In this document: positions 41,589-50,610 of the stretch, one piece after another
How the letters are laid out: each line of letters opens with the position of its first letter
How positions within the stretch are numbered: position 1 is the stretch's first letter
Source: Roseiarcus sp963794155
Lineage (GTDB): Bacteria > Pseudomonadota > Alphaproteobacteria > Rhizobiales > Beijerinckiaceae
Length of the DNA stretch: 64,000 nucleotides
NCBI GenBank assembly: GCA_963794155.1
Contig: CAWCCX010000010.1
Location: forward strand, 186,001 to 250,000
Direction of reading: 5' to 3'
Notes under the pieces: model-generated
What the model was told of the DNA's origin: nothing
The model's input: the letters and a program-made list of their open reading frames with translations, nothing else
The model's database searches: none
Translations under genes and position numbers: made by a program

Positions 41589-43241
41589 ATGGCGCCTGCT
41601 TCCATCCGACGGCAAATGAGCCTCACCGAGTTTACGGCCGAGATGGAGGCTGCGGGGCTCCTGGTGCGGATCAAGGATGAAAAGCGGGTCGATCAGCTGC
41701 CGCCGTTGATGGAGCAATATCCCACGAAGGCCGTTCTGGTCGAAAAGGTGAAGGACTCGGAGTTCTCCTTCCTCGCCAACGCCTACGCCACCCACGAGCA
41801 ATATGCCTGGGCGCTCGGCTGCAAGCGCAATGAGATCGGCAGGCTCGTCTCGGAGCTCGCCAAGGGCCGGATAAAGCCCGAAGTGGCGCCGACCGCCCCC
41901 TGCAAGGAGGTCGTGCTCAAGGACGCGGACGTCGATTTGACCCGCCTGCCGCTCTTTCTGCACCATGATCGCGACGGCCACGCCTATACCAACGACAATC
42001 TCGTCGTCACCCAAGACCCAGACACCAAAGTGATGGACTGGGGCGTTTACCGGTCAATGTTTCGGACCAAGAACGAAAAAATGTTCGACATGACCTGCAC
42101 CAGTCATCGCGGCCGCCTGAACGGCCTCAAATACCAGGCGCGCGGAGAGAACATGCCGGTCGCGATCGTCATCGGCGGCCCGACGCTCGACAAGCTCGCA
42201 TGTCTCGCCGGAGTTCCGCCGCAAACCCCCGATTTCGACGTGCTCGGGAGCTTCTACGGGGCCGCCGCGAAACTGGTCAAATGCGAGACCAACGATCTCC
42301 TGGTCCCCGCCAACGCCGAGATCGTGCTCGAGGGCGAGGTCGTCACCACCGAAGGGTGGGTTCACGACGAAGGTCCCTATGGCGAGTTCACCGGCATGTA
42401 CGGCGGCGGCCTCAAGCACAACCCGCGCGTCGTGATTCGCTGCATGACCTACCGCAAGGGCGGAATCTATCAGACGGCGACGATTGGGGGAGCGCATCCC
42501 GGATATACCGACAACATGCTGCAACTGCCGGCGATCGAAAGCGATCTTTTCACCGCCCTTCAGGCCGGAGGCATCAACGTTCTGGATGTGCGCGCCCCGG
42601 CCGGGGGGCTGTCCAACATCGCCTATGCCCGCATCAAGCCGCAGGGCGGCGGCGACGCAAAGCAGGCGCTCGGGATCATGCTTACCTGTTCGCGGCAAGG
42701 CCTGCCCAAGATCGCGATGGTGTTCGACGCGGATGTCGACATCTGGGACGACAACCGGATCTCGCAGTCGATGGCCTTTCGCTACATGCCCGACCGCGAT
42801 ACGATCATCATTCCGCAGTCCAACACGATGTCGACGGACCCGAAGATCGGCGATCCGAACAAGCCCTTTTACGCCTCCAAGATCGGACTCGACTGTACGA
42901 TCCCCTTGGTCGGCGACGTTAACCGCGACGACTACGCGTGGTCCTCGGCTTGCGATCTTGGCGATCCGCCGGCGCAAGTGGCGGCGATGAGCGAGTCAGC
43001 GCTCGTCGAGGACATGACCGGCTTCATCAAGGCCGCGCCGCGCTCATGGAGGGAGATACTGGCCAAGTACCATGGCCAGCCATACCCGTCGATTTACCGG
43101 GCCTTCGGGACGCTGAGGCCAAAACTCGGCCGGGCCGCGGACAGCCCCTGGTTTCGCTACACCTTTTCCGACCGAGACTTCGCCTTCGAGCCGGAACCGC
43201 CAAAAAGGACAACGAACTTCGACCCGCGACACAGGGGCTAG
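41589..43241 (+). CDS. UbiD-family (de)carboxylase
   Basis: This 550-residue enzyme uses prenylated FMN to decarboxylate aromatic or unsaturated acids. The family opening MSLTEFTAEMEAAG, an AIVIGGP strand, the catalytic region VVTTEGWVHDEGPYGEFTGM (with the conserved E and R-E network), and GGGDAKQALGIMLTC are visible. The C-terminus has the metal-binding-like FDADVDIWDD segment. Length exceeds classical UbiD (about 490), placing it with substrate-diverse homologues. ATG 41589 is chosen. The neighbouring UbiX and PNPOx-like genes form one unit with it, and an MFS gene faces it. Confidence 0.93.
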   Translation: MAPASIRRQMSLTEFTAEMEAAGLLVRIKDEKRVDQLPPLMEQYPTKAVLVEKVKDSEFSFLANAYATHEQYAWALGCKRNEIGRLVSELAKGRIKPEVAPTAPCKEVVLKDADVDLTRLPLFLHHDRDGHAYTNDNLVVTQDPDTKVMDWGVYRSMFRTKNEKMFDMTCTSHRGRLNGLKYQARGENMPVAIVIGGPTLDKLACLAGVPPQTPDFDVLGSFYGAAAKLVKCETNDLLVPANAEIVLEGEVVTTEGWVHDEGPYGEFTGMYGGGLKHNPRVVIRCMTYRKGGIYQTATIGGAHPGYTDNMLQLPAIESDLFTALQAGGINVLDVRAPAGGLSNIAYARIKPQGGGDAKQALGIMLTCSRQGLPKIAMVFDADVDIWDDNRISQSMAFRYMPDRDTIIIPQSNTMSTDPKIGDPNKPFYASKIGLDCTIPLVGDVNRDDYAWSSACDLGDPPAQVAAMSESALVEDMTGFIKAAPRSWREILAKYHGQPYPSIYRAFGTLRPKLGRAADSPWFRYTFSDRDFAFEPEPPKRTTNFDPRHRG

Positions 43242-43279
43242 ACCTTGCGTCGAGTTCGGCCACGTCCGACGTGGAAGCC

Positions 43280-44536
43280 TCAGGCGGCCAGCAACTCCCC
43301 TGCCCGCTGGCCCCGCTGGCGGCGCCAGAAGAGCCAGGCGACGATCGCGAAATTGAACAGGTTGAAGAGGAGCCCGTTCAGGAACGCCATCCGGTAAGAG
43401 CTGGTCAGGTCGAAAATCACGCCCGAAATATAGCCGCCGAACGCCATGCCGAAGATGGTCGCGGAGACGACCAGACCGATCGCCGCTCCCGCCTGGCGAG
43501 GCGGCAGGAGGTCGCGGCAGATCACCGCATACATCGGCACAATCCCGCCCTGGAAGAGGCCGAAGATCCCCGAGACGACGAACAGCGACGTCAGGCCGTC
43601 GAAATAGAGATAGAGCGCAAGCGCCAACCCCTGCATGAAGGAGCCGATCATCAAGGTCGCCGGCCCGCCGATCGCGTCGGCGACAAATCCGGAGCCGATG
43701 CGCGAGATAATCCCGAGCGCCATCATCAGCGACAGCATTTGCGCGCCGCGGGCGACGCCATAACCGAGATCGCCGCAATAGGCCACGAGGTGGACCTGAG
43801 GCATCGACATCGCGACGCAGCACGAGAAGCCGGCGAGAACCAGCAGCGCCAGCAACGTTCTTGTCGATATCCCGACATCGGCGCGCGCCGCCGCGGTCGC
43901 CGCCTCCGCCTCGTCGAGCGCCGCGGCCGGCGGGCGCCGGCGCATCGCCAGGGCGAGCGGCAAGACGGTTGCGGCGACGATGACGCCCATTCCCGCGTAA
44001 GTTCCCCGCCAGCCGATGAGCGGCATCGAGAAACTCATCGCCAGCGGCCAGATCGTGCCGGCGATGTAGTTGCCGGACGCGACAACGACCACCGCGAGAC
44101 CGCGACGCTTGACGAACCAATGGGAAATATCCGCCATCATCGGCCCAAAGCCGGTCCCCGCGCCGACCCCGATCAAAAGGTGAGCGGCCGAAAATATCGT
44201 GAGGTTCGGCGCATATCCGGCGAGGACGAACCCCAGCCCCAGGCTTGAGCCCGAAATGGCCAGCGGCAGGAAGATGCCGCGGCGATCCGTCATCCGCCCG
44301 AGCGCGATGGTGCTGAAGGCGAGCGTACACATCATCAAGGTGTACGGGAACGAAGCCGCCGCCCGGTCGACGCCGAAGTCTCGCTGCGCTTGCGGCATGA
44401 CGACGATGATCGCCCACATGCCGGCCCCGACCAAAGTCGAGATCAGAAGCGCCAAGCCGAGCCGGGAAAAGCTATAGCGACCGTCCGGCGCATAGGCGGC
44501 GACGTCTCTGATCGATTGCGGTTCGGGGCGAGTCAT
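43280..44536 (-). CDS. Major facilitator superfamily transporter
   Basis: This 418-residue transporter has about twelve hydrophobic segments with a central charged loop (MRRRPPAAALDEAEAATAAA). An MFS loop signature appears as GRMTDRRG between helices 2 and 3. The overall style resembles the oxalate/formate-antiporter or monocarboxylate group. It faces the UbiD gene with a gap of about 40 bases, so a carboxylate substrate of that pathway is a reasonable but unproven guess. It begins at ATG 44536 with gggag directly before it. Confidence 0.88.
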   Translation of the reverse strand: MTRPEPQSIRDVAAYAPDGRYSFSRLGLALLISTLVGAGMWAIIVVMPQAQRDFGVDRAAASFPYTLMMCTLAFSTIALGRMTDRRGIFLPLAISGSSLGLGFVLAGYAPNLTIFSAAHLLIGVGAGTGFGPMMADISHWFVKRRGLAVVVVASGNYIAGTIWPLAMSFSMPLIGWRGTYAGMGVIVAATVLPLALAMRRRPPAAALDEAEAATAAARADVGISTRTLLALLVLAGFSCCVAMSMPQVHLVAYCGDLGYGVARGAQMLSLMMALGIISRIGSGFVADAIGGPATLMIGSFMQGLALALYLYFDGLTSLFVVSGIFGLFQGGIVPMYAVICRDLLPPRQAGAAIGLVVSATIFGMAFGGYISGVIFDLTSSYRMAFLNGLLFNLFNFAIVAWLFWRRQRGQRAGELLAA

Positions 44537-44815
44537 CTCCCGACCTTGGGGCGCGCCCGGGTCCTTGGCAAGCCGCCGCCGCGATTGCAGCAGGCCCGCG
44601 GCTCAGTGATTGCCCGCGATGACTTTCCCTCGCCATTGACACAACGCCGCCGCATTCGGCGAGGACACTGACCACGGGGTTTCATCGGGCGTTTTACCCT
44701 TCATATCCGGAATATTTCTTTACGCTGGGCCTTCCTCGCGGAGAATCCATTTTCCAACCCCGTGTGAAGCCGCCGCCGCACAAGGATCGCTCGCCGCCTT
44801 CGGGGGAGACAGATC

Positions 44816-45547
44816 ATGCAGACCGCCATTTCCAAGCAGACGCGCGCCGCCCTGTTCGCCGCTGGAGCTCTTGCGGCCGGCGCCGGCGCCGGGTCGGCCG
44901 CACCAATCCTTATATTGCCTTCGGCCTCGCTGCCGTTGATCGGCGTCCCGTATCAATCGGAAGGCGCCGGGGCGGGCTGTTTCACCTTGGCTGGCGCATG
45001 CGTAACGCCGGGACCCTTCATTCAGACCTCGGCAACTCCGCCGGTTTTCTCCCTCGGAGACCAGTTAAACAGGGCGACCGCCACTTACGATGCAAATCTG
45101 ACGGCTGTCGGGGGAACCACGATCATCGGGTCGGTTAGTCTCACCGGAACATTGGACGAGAAGGTCCTGAGTCGGACGAGTGATTCTGCCATCGGGAGTT
45201 TCCAGGTCGACATCACGTCCATCAACCTCAGCGGTACGCTGTCGCTGCCCGGCAATCCATTGGACGGATACACGATAAAGCTCGCGTTGAACCCATCGGA
45301 CACCTCGGGCGGAACGACGACCATAATGCCGGACGGCGCCCTGTTCCAAGTCACGAGCTTTTTTGACGTGTTCGTCGACGTCACGCTTGAGAACACGATG
45401 GGCACAATAGTGGCGAGCACGGACCTCCCCGGGATCACGCTGGTCGCGGTGCCGGAGCCCTCGACCTGGGCAATGATGTTCGCTGGCTTCGCTGGCCTCG
45501 GAGTCTTGGGATATCGTCGCGCGCGGACCAAAGTTCCGGCGGTCTGA
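44816..45547 (+). CDS. PEP-CTERM sorting domain-containing protein
   Basis: This 243-residue exported protein has a signal peptide (ALFAAGALAAGAGAGSAA) and a beta-rich middle (ATYDANLTAVGGTTIIGSVS, GTLSLPGNPLDGY), with no repeats. It ends with the classical sorting signal PEPSTWAMMFAGFAGLG, a hydrophobic helix and RRARTK. Two Cys occur in GAGCFTLAGACV and may form a disulfide. It is processed by an exosortase not encoded in the window. It has a ggggga ribosome site; a large membrane protein gene follows on the same strand after about 270 bases. Confidence 0.9.
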   Translation: MQTAISKQTRAALFAAGALAAGAGAGSAAPILILPSASLPLIGVPYQSEGAGAGCFTLAGACVTPGPFIQTSATPPVFSLGDQLNRATATYDANLTAVGGTTIIGSVSLTGTLDEKVLSRTSDSAIGSFQVDITSINLSGTLSLPGNPLDGYTIKLALNPSDTSGGTTTIMPDGALFQVTSFFDVFVDVTLENTMGTIVASTDLPGITLVAVPEPSTWAMMFAGFAGLGVLGYRRARTKVPAV

Positions 45548-45815
45548 CGACGCGGCGAACCGCAGCGCCCAAGCGGCGCCTTCCGAGGGTGAGTTGCGCC
45601 TGCAATCGGCGATGAGCGGCCGCACGCCTCCATTAAGGATCGAGATCAACGGCGGGCCGGCGATGACGAAAAGATCGTCGGGCTCGGGCCCGTGGACCTG
45701 ATGCTTTCGACAGATTGATCGGAAGACCGGGACGTCGCGCGCGCTTGCATCGCGAGCCTCACGATGGCAAGCAGCGGCGGCGGGTCTTGCCGCCACGCCC
45801 GTGGAGCGCTTCGAA

Positions 45816-47381
45816 ATGGCGGCGCCCGGGGAGCGGCTGAGGCGCGCGCTTGCAGCAATCCAGGATTCGAAGGTGCGCTCCGGGCGACAAGTTCTGCGAT
45901 TTGTCGATGATAGACGCCGGATATTGCTGTTTGCGTCGCTCTTTCTCATTGTCGTCGGATCCCGGGCTGCGGTCATCGCCTACGCCGGAAACGCAACTCC
46001 CTTCACCGACGAATGGGACGGCGAAGGCGCAAACCTGCTGAGGCCCTATCTCCAGGGAACATTGACGATCGCCGATCTGTTTCATGCTCACAACGAGCAC
46101 GTCATATTCTTCACCCGGTTGCTCACCTTGGCGGTCTTCAACCTGTCCGGCTATTGGGATGTCGTCCTGCAAATGATCGTGAATGCGATCCTCGACGCGG
46201 CGACGGTCGTCGGGATCAGCTACGCGCTCTCGCGCCCGCTTCACGGCGCCTGGGCGCCGGCCGCGATGATCCTATCCGCCTTGGTCAATGCCCTTCCCTT
46301 GAGCTACGACAACGTATTGCTCGGCTTCAACTCGCACTTTTATCTCCTGCTGGCGTTCTCGTTCGCAAGTCTGTGGTTCATGGCCGACAGTCCGGCGTGG
46401 TCGCCGCGATGGGCGGCCGGCGGCCTGTTCGGGCTCGGGTCGTTTCTCTGCATGGCCTCGGGCGCGCTGACCCTCGCCGCGGCGATCGGCCTGCACCTCG
46501 TGCAAATGGGGTGCGGCCGGAGGAAGGGCGTTCGGGAGTGGCTCGGGATCGCCGCCCTCGCGGCGGCAACCGCAGCCCTGGCGACCCTCGTCCCCAATGT
46601 CCCGGCCACGGACGTCTACAGGGCCCATTCGCTCCGACAGTTCCTGTCGGCGGTGTTCGAACTGGCGAGTTGGCCCGCGCCCCCCAATCTGGGATCGCTC
46701 ATGGCTTTGCCGACGCTGGTGTTTTGCGTGCGCGCTTTCGCTGACCGTCCGGCTCTGGGCGATCCGCGCTGGTTCAATGTCGCGGCATTCGGATGGGTCC
46801 TCACGCAATACCTCGCGTTCGCGGCGGGGCGCGCATTGATCCCGGTTGAGACCCGCTATTTGGATACGCTCTTGATTGGGCTGGCGATCAACATGACGAG
46901 CTTCTTCTGGCTCGTGGGATCGTATGCCGCTGGCGGAAAGCGCAGGATATGGTGGTCTCTCGCCCTCGCGGGCTGGCTTGTCATCGTCGCCGCTTCCCTG
47001 GCTCGTCCCGCCCACCCGCTGCCGGGCTCGATCGATTTGCGGCGCCAAACCGCCGAGGTCCAAGAGAGAAATTTGCGCGGCTATCTCGCGACTGGCGACA
47101 GTTCGTATCTCGCGGGCGTCCCGTTGGTTGATATTCCCGCGCCTGTGGCCAACCGGCTGCGCGAATTGCTCGATTCGCCGGAGATTCGCTCCGCCCTGCC
47201 GCCGGAGCTGCTATCGCGCCTGCCCGCGCCGAATTGGGTCGAAGCGTTCAAGAGGATCTTCCTGTCCCAGGCCTACACATGGCTCGGCGCCGGCATTCTG
47301 ATGCTTATCGCTCTTCTGGCGCGGGAGGCGAGCCGCGGCCACCGGTTGCGCTCATGGTCGGCAAAGTCCACCTGCCCCTAA
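45816..47381 (+). CDS. Polytopic membrane protein, possibly GT-C-like
   Basis: This protein of about 521 residues has ten or so hydrophobic segments. The first follows a basic N-terminal helix, then a short acidic loop TPFTDEWDGEGANLL that resembles the DE/ED motif in the first external loop of GT-C glycosyltransferases. A HNEHVIFFTRLL segment follows. The C-terminal part beyond residue 440 is a soluble region before a last helix. The family is not one I can name. ATG 45816 is favoured over GTG 45801 because it has gtggag eight bases upstream. A role in glycosylation of surface or PEP-CTERM proteins is conceivable. Confidence 0.6.
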   Translation: MAAPGERLRRALAAIQDSKVRSGRQVLRFVDDRRRILLFASLFLIVVGSRAAVIAYAGNATPFTDEWDGEGANLLRPYLQGTLTIADLFHAHNEHVIFFTRLLTLAVFNLSGYWDVVLQMIVNAILDAATVVGISYALSRPLHGAWAPAAMILSALVNALPLSYDNVLLGFNSHFYLLLAFSFASLWFMADSPAWSPRWAAGGLFGLGSFLCMASGALTLAAAIGLHLVQMGCGRRKGVREWLGIAALAAATAALATLVPNVPATDVYRAHSLRQFLSAVFELASWPAPPNLGSLMALPTLVFCVRAFADRPALGDPRWFNVAAFGWVLTQYLAFAAGRALIPVETRYLDTLLIGLAINMTSFFWLVGSYAAGGKRRIWWSLALAGWLVIVAASLARPAHPLPGSIDLRRQTAEVQERNLRGYLATGDSSYLAGVPLVDIPAPVANRLRELLDSPEIRSALPPELLSRLPAPNWVEAFKRIFLSQAYTWLGAGILMLIALLAREASRGHRLRSWSAKSTCP

Positions 47382-47594
47382 AGAAGGTTAACTCGATGAA
47401 TCCGACCCAACGCTGCTGTCTCAAGAGCAGAATCAATTCCATCACGCGATTGTGTTCGACTTTCGTCTATTGCGCCGAGGACTCCCGGACTGCGAACGCC
47501 GTGAGCGATCACAATTGCGGCAGGCCTGCGTCTTGGTGTAGGTCTGCCTTCTTTGCGGAACCGCGACGCGTAAAGCGCCGCGCAGTGGGGTAAA

Positions 47595-49514
47595 ATGTCC
47601 AAACCTGCCACGCCGCTGTTGGATCGGATCAAATCGCCCGCCGATCTACGCAAGTTGAACGAGAGCGACCTCGGCCAGGTCGCCGATGAATTGCGCGCCG
47701 AGACGATCAGCGCGGTGTCGGTGACGGGCGGACATCTCGGCGCTGGCCTTGGCGTGGTCGAGCTGACGGTTGCGCTCCATTATGTGTTTGATACGCCGGC
47801 CGATCGGATCGTTTGGGACGTCGGCCACCAGGCCTATCCGCACAAGATCCTGACTGGACGACGCGAGCGGATCCGAACTCTGCGTCAGGGCGGCGGACTG
47901 AGCGGGTTCACCAAGCGCTCGGAAAGCGAATACGATGCGTTCGGAGCGGCCCATTCCTCGACCTCGATCTCCGCCGGCCTCGGCATGGCGGTGGCGCGCG
48001 ACCTCTCGCGCGCGGGCAACCATGTCGTCGCGGTCATCGGCGATGGCGCGATGTCAGCCGGGATGGCCTATGAGGCGATGAACAACGCCGGGGCCCTGGG
48101 CTCTCGGCTCATCGTCATCCTCAACGACAACGACATGTCGATCGCGCCGCCGACCGGGGCGATGTCGGCCTATTTGGCGCGCCTGGTCTCGGGGCATACT
48201 TATCGCTCGTTGCGCGACGCCGCCAAGCAGCTCGCGCGCCGCCTGCCCAAGTTCCTCTACGACAAGGCCAGGCGCACCGAAGAATACAGCCGCGGCTTCT
48301 GGACCGGCGGCACCCTGTTCGAGGAGCTCGGATTCTATTACGTCGGGCCGATCGACGGCCACAACCTTGACCATCTGCTGCCAATTTTGAAAAATGCGCG
48401 CGACATGCAGGGCGGCCCGGTGCTCGTGCATGTGGTGACCAAGAAAGGCAAGGGCTACCCGCCGGCCGAGGCGGCGCATGACAAATATCATGGCGTCTCG
48501 GCGTTCGACGTCATCACCGGCGCCCAGTCCAAGCCGAAGAGCAACGCGCCCGCTTACACCAAGGTTTTCGCCGACGCGCTGCTTCAGGAAGCGCGGGGCG
48601 ACGACAAGATCGTCGCCATCACCGCCGCCATGCCCGACGGGACCGGGCTTGATCGGGTGAAGCGGGAGCTTCCGGAGCGGGTGTTTGACGTCGGCATTGC
48701 CGAGCAGCATGCGGTGACCTTCGCGGCCGGCCTGGCGAGCGAAGGCTTTCGGCCTTTCTGCGCTATCTATTCGACCTTCCTGCAGCGCGGCTACGACCAG
48801 GTCGTCCATGATGTGGCGATCCAGAATCTGCCGGTCCGCTTCGCCATCGATCGCGCCGGGCTGGTTGGCGCGGACGGCCCGACCCATGCCGGCGCTTTCG
48901 ACATCGCTTATCTCGCCTGCCTGCCGAACATGACGGTGATGGCGGCGGCCGACGAGGCCGAGCTCGTCCACATGGTGGCGACTGCCGCCGCCCACGACGG
49001 CGGGCCGATCGCGTTGCGCTATCCGCGTGGCGAGGGGGTCGGCGTCGACCTGCCGGAGCGCGGAGAGGCGCTCCCGATCGGCAAGGGCCGCGTTGTTCGC
49101 GAAGGCTCGCGCATCGCGATCCTGTCGCTCGGCGCGCGGCTCGGCGAGGCGCTCAAGGCGGCGGACGAACTTGCGGCGCGGGGTTTGTCGACCACCGTCG
49201 CCGACGCGCGGTTCGCCAAGCCCCTTGACCGCGAGCTGATCCTCAACCTCGCCGCCGCTCACGAGCTCCTGATCACCATCGAGGAGGGCGCGGGCGGGGG
49301 TTTCGGCGCGCACGTCCTGACCTTGCTCAGCGAAGCGGGCGCGCTCGAAAACGGGCTTAAGGTGCGGACGATGACGCTGCCCGACCAATTCCTCGACCAC
49401 GACAAGCCCGAGCGGATGTATGCCGCCGCCGGGCTCGATGCGAAAGGAATCGTCGCCAAGGCGCTCGCCGCCCTCGGCGATATCGACCGGCGGGCCTCGA
49501 GCCGGATCGCATGA
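47595..49514 (+). CDS. dxs: 1-deoxy-D-xylulose-5-phosphate synthase
   Basis: This 639-residue thiamine diphosphate enzyme makes 1-deoxyxylulose 5-phosphate from pyruvate and glyceraldehyde 3-phosphate, the first step of the non-mevalonate isoprenoid pathway. Motifs are VWDVGHQAYPHKILTGRR, the ThDP-binding VIGDGAMSAGMAYEAMNNAG, a transketolase-like central domain (FDVGIAEQHAVTFAAGL) and a C-terminal domain with DARFAKPLD. Length is exact for the family. The preceding 200 bases carry no gene and probably its promoter. A small membrane protein gene overlaps its stop by four bases. Confidence 0.96.
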   Translation: MSKPATPLLDRIKSPADLRKLNESDLGQVADELRAETISAVSVTGGHLGAGLGVVELTVALHYVFDTPADRIVWDVGHQAYPHKILTGRRERIRTLRQGGGLSGFTKRSESEYDAFGAAHSSTSISAGLGMAVARDLSRAGNHVVAVIGDGAMSAGMAYEAMNNAGALGSRLIVILNDNDMSIAPPTGAMSAYLARLVSGHTYRSLRDAAKQLARRLPKFLYDKARRTEEYSRGFWTGGTLFEELGFYYVGPIDGHNLDHLLPILKNARDMQGGPVLVHVVTKKGKGYPPAEAAHDKYHGVSAFDVITGAQSKPKSNAPAYTKVFADALLQEARGDDKIVAITAAMPDGTGLDRVKRELPERVFDVGIAEQHAVTFAAGLASEGFRPFCAIYSTFLQRGYDQVVHDVAIQNLPVRFAIDRAGLVGADGPTHAGAFDIAYLACLPNMTVMAAADEAELVHMVATAAAHDGGPIALRYPRGEGVGVDLPERGEALPIGKGRVVREGSRIAILSLGARLGEALKAADELAARGLSTTVADARFAKPLDRELILNLAAAHELLITIEEGAGGGFGAHVLTLLSEAGALENGLKVRTMTLPDQFLDHDKPERMYAAAGLDAKGIVAKALAALGDIDRRASSRIA

Positions 49515-49702
49515 GCCAATCGTCGCCCGGCGACGACGAGCCCCACTCAGGCGGGCGCGGCAATCTTTTCGCCCTCATCGCCGTGATCGTCCTCATCGCC
49601 CTCGGCTACTGGGCCTTCAACTACCTCGACCAACAGCGCAAACTGCAGAATTGCCTGGATTCGGGGCGCCATGACTGCGAGCAACGGCTCAACCTTCGTT
49701 AG
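49511..49702 (+). CDS. Small single-span membrane protein
   Basis: This 63-residue protein overlaps the dxs stop (ATGA). After an acidic, glycine-rich start it has one membrane helix (LFALIAVIVLIALGYWAFNY) and a short basic tail with two cysteines (NCLDSGRHDCEQR). Coupled translation with dxs suggests a linked function, but the family is uncharacterised. Similar tiny proteins occur after dxs or in other operons in Hyphomicrobiales, typically without known role. Confidence 0.7.
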   Translation: MSQSSPGDDEPHSGGRGNLFALIAVIVLIALGYWAFNYLDQQRKLQNCLDSGRHDCEQRLNLR

Positions 49703-49789
49703 CAACGAGGGCCGCGCCTCTTCTCTTCCCGCATCCGCCGCTAGGGAGAACGCCCCTCCCCGACGACCAGGCGGAAGAAGGGTTTGCGA

Positions 49790-49818
49790 TTGACTTCGCG
49801 CGCCTCACGCGGCATAAG
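49790..49818 (+). promoter_or_regulatory. Promoter-like sequence upstream of rpmH
   Basis: TTGACT (49790-49795), a 17-base spacer and CATAAG (49813-49818) form a plausible sigma-70-type promoter. A transcript from here would include the terminator-like hairpin at 49858-49906 before reaching rpmH at 49952. It could instead be a chance match. Confidence 0.35.
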
Positions 49819-49857
49819 CCGCCCTCGCATCGGCGCGCAAGCGCCGCGCTGATTTTC

Positions 49858-49906
49858 CCGGCTTCGCCGCTCGGCCGCAAAGGCCGGTGCGGCGAAGCCG
49901 GTTTTT
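49858..49906 (+). terminator. Strong intrinsic terminator between dxs unit and rpmH
   Basis: CCGGCTTCGCCGC (49858-49870) pairs perfectly with GCGGCGAAGCCGG (49889-49901), enclosing a smaller hairpin (CGGCC/GGCCG), and is followed by TTTTT. It lies about 155 bases after the small membrane gene and 46 bases before rpmH. It is either the end of the dxs transcript or an attenuator in the rpmH leader. Confidence 0.82.
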
Positions 49907-49951
49907 GCGCGCTTCAATTGTCTTGGCGCGCGAAGCGATTCGGAGACCAAC

Positions 49952-50086
49952 GTGAAGCGGACCTATCAACCCAGCAAGCTGGTGCGCAAGCGCCGTCATG
50001 GCTTTCGCGCCCGCTCGGCGACGGCCGGCGGCCGCAGGGTGCTTGCCGCGCGGCGCGCGCGCGGGCGAAAGAAACTCTCCGCCTGA
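49952..50086 (+). CDS. rpmH: 50S ribosomal protein L34
   Basis: This 44-residue protein reads MKRTYQPSKLVRKRRHGFRA (GTG start at 49952) and continues RSATAGGRRVLAARRARGRK to LSA and stop. This is a complete, typical L34. A cggaga ribosome site precedes it. It heads the conserved rpmH-rnpA-yidC-engB block. It is one of the highest-confidence calls in the window despite its small size. Confidence 0.97.
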   Translation: MKRTYQPSKLVRKRRHGFRARSATAGGRRVLAARRARGRKKLSA

Positions 50087-50166
50087 CTGGACCGTCCGCG
50101 GCTTTGGGCGCCGCGCGACGCCTCGCTCGGCGCCCGGAACGGTCCGCGGAATGGAGCCTCAAGTCT

Positions 50167-50610
50167 TTGGATGAGGATGAACGGCCGGAACCAACTGGCG
50201 AGCTTTTGGGCCGCCTGACCAAGCGGTCGGAATTTCAGCGCGTCTCGCGCGGGAGGCGCGTCGCAGTCGAGACCTTCACGCTCCAGTCCCGACGGCGCGA
50301 GGCAACGCAGCGGGATTCCGGCGCAGGCGCGCGGGTCGGACTGACGGTGACCAAAAGCGTCGGCGGCGCGGTCGAGCGCAATCGGGTCCGCCGGCGTCTG
50401 AAAGAAGCGTTGCGGGCGGCGGCGCCTCTTGAGGCGGAGGGCGATCACGACTACGTGCTGATGGCCCGGCGCGAGGCGCTGGGTCGTCGTTTCGCCGCGC
50501 TTGTCGATGATGTCCGCAATGCGTTTCGCGCCGCCCGGCGCGGCGGCGCCGACAGTCGCGGACGCGCGTCGGCCGACAGGACGCCGAAGGTCAAAGACAG
50601 ACAAAAATGA
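50167..50610 (+). CDS. rnpA: Ribonuclease P protein component
   Basis: This protein helps the catalytic RNA of RNase P process tRNA 5' ends. The diagnostic segment is ARVGLTVTKSVGGAVERNRV followed by RRRLKEALR, the conserved RNR-type basic helix, and DYVLMARREALGRRF. The upstream end LGRLTKRSEFQRVSRG is normal. There is no ATG in a good place: TTG 50167 with ggag ten bases upstream is used (147 residues), and TTG 50206 is an alternative. Its stop overlaps the yidC start (ATGA). Confidence 0.92.
   Translation: MDEDERPEPTGELLGRLTKRSEFQRVSRGRRVAVETFTLQSRRREATQRDSGAGARVGLTVTKSVGGAVERNRVRRRLKEALRAAAPLEAEGDHDYVLMARREALGRRFAALVDDVRNAFRAARRGGADSRGRASADRTPKVKDRQK

Noticed and set aside
45816..47381. 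The membrane protein as the exosortase for the PEP-CTERM proteins
   Set aside because: The conserved Cys, Arg and His pattern of exosortases in successive helices is not present.
48054..49400. A 448-codon minus-strand frame over dxs
   Set aside because: Antisense shadow of a conserved gene in GC-rich DNA; no family features.
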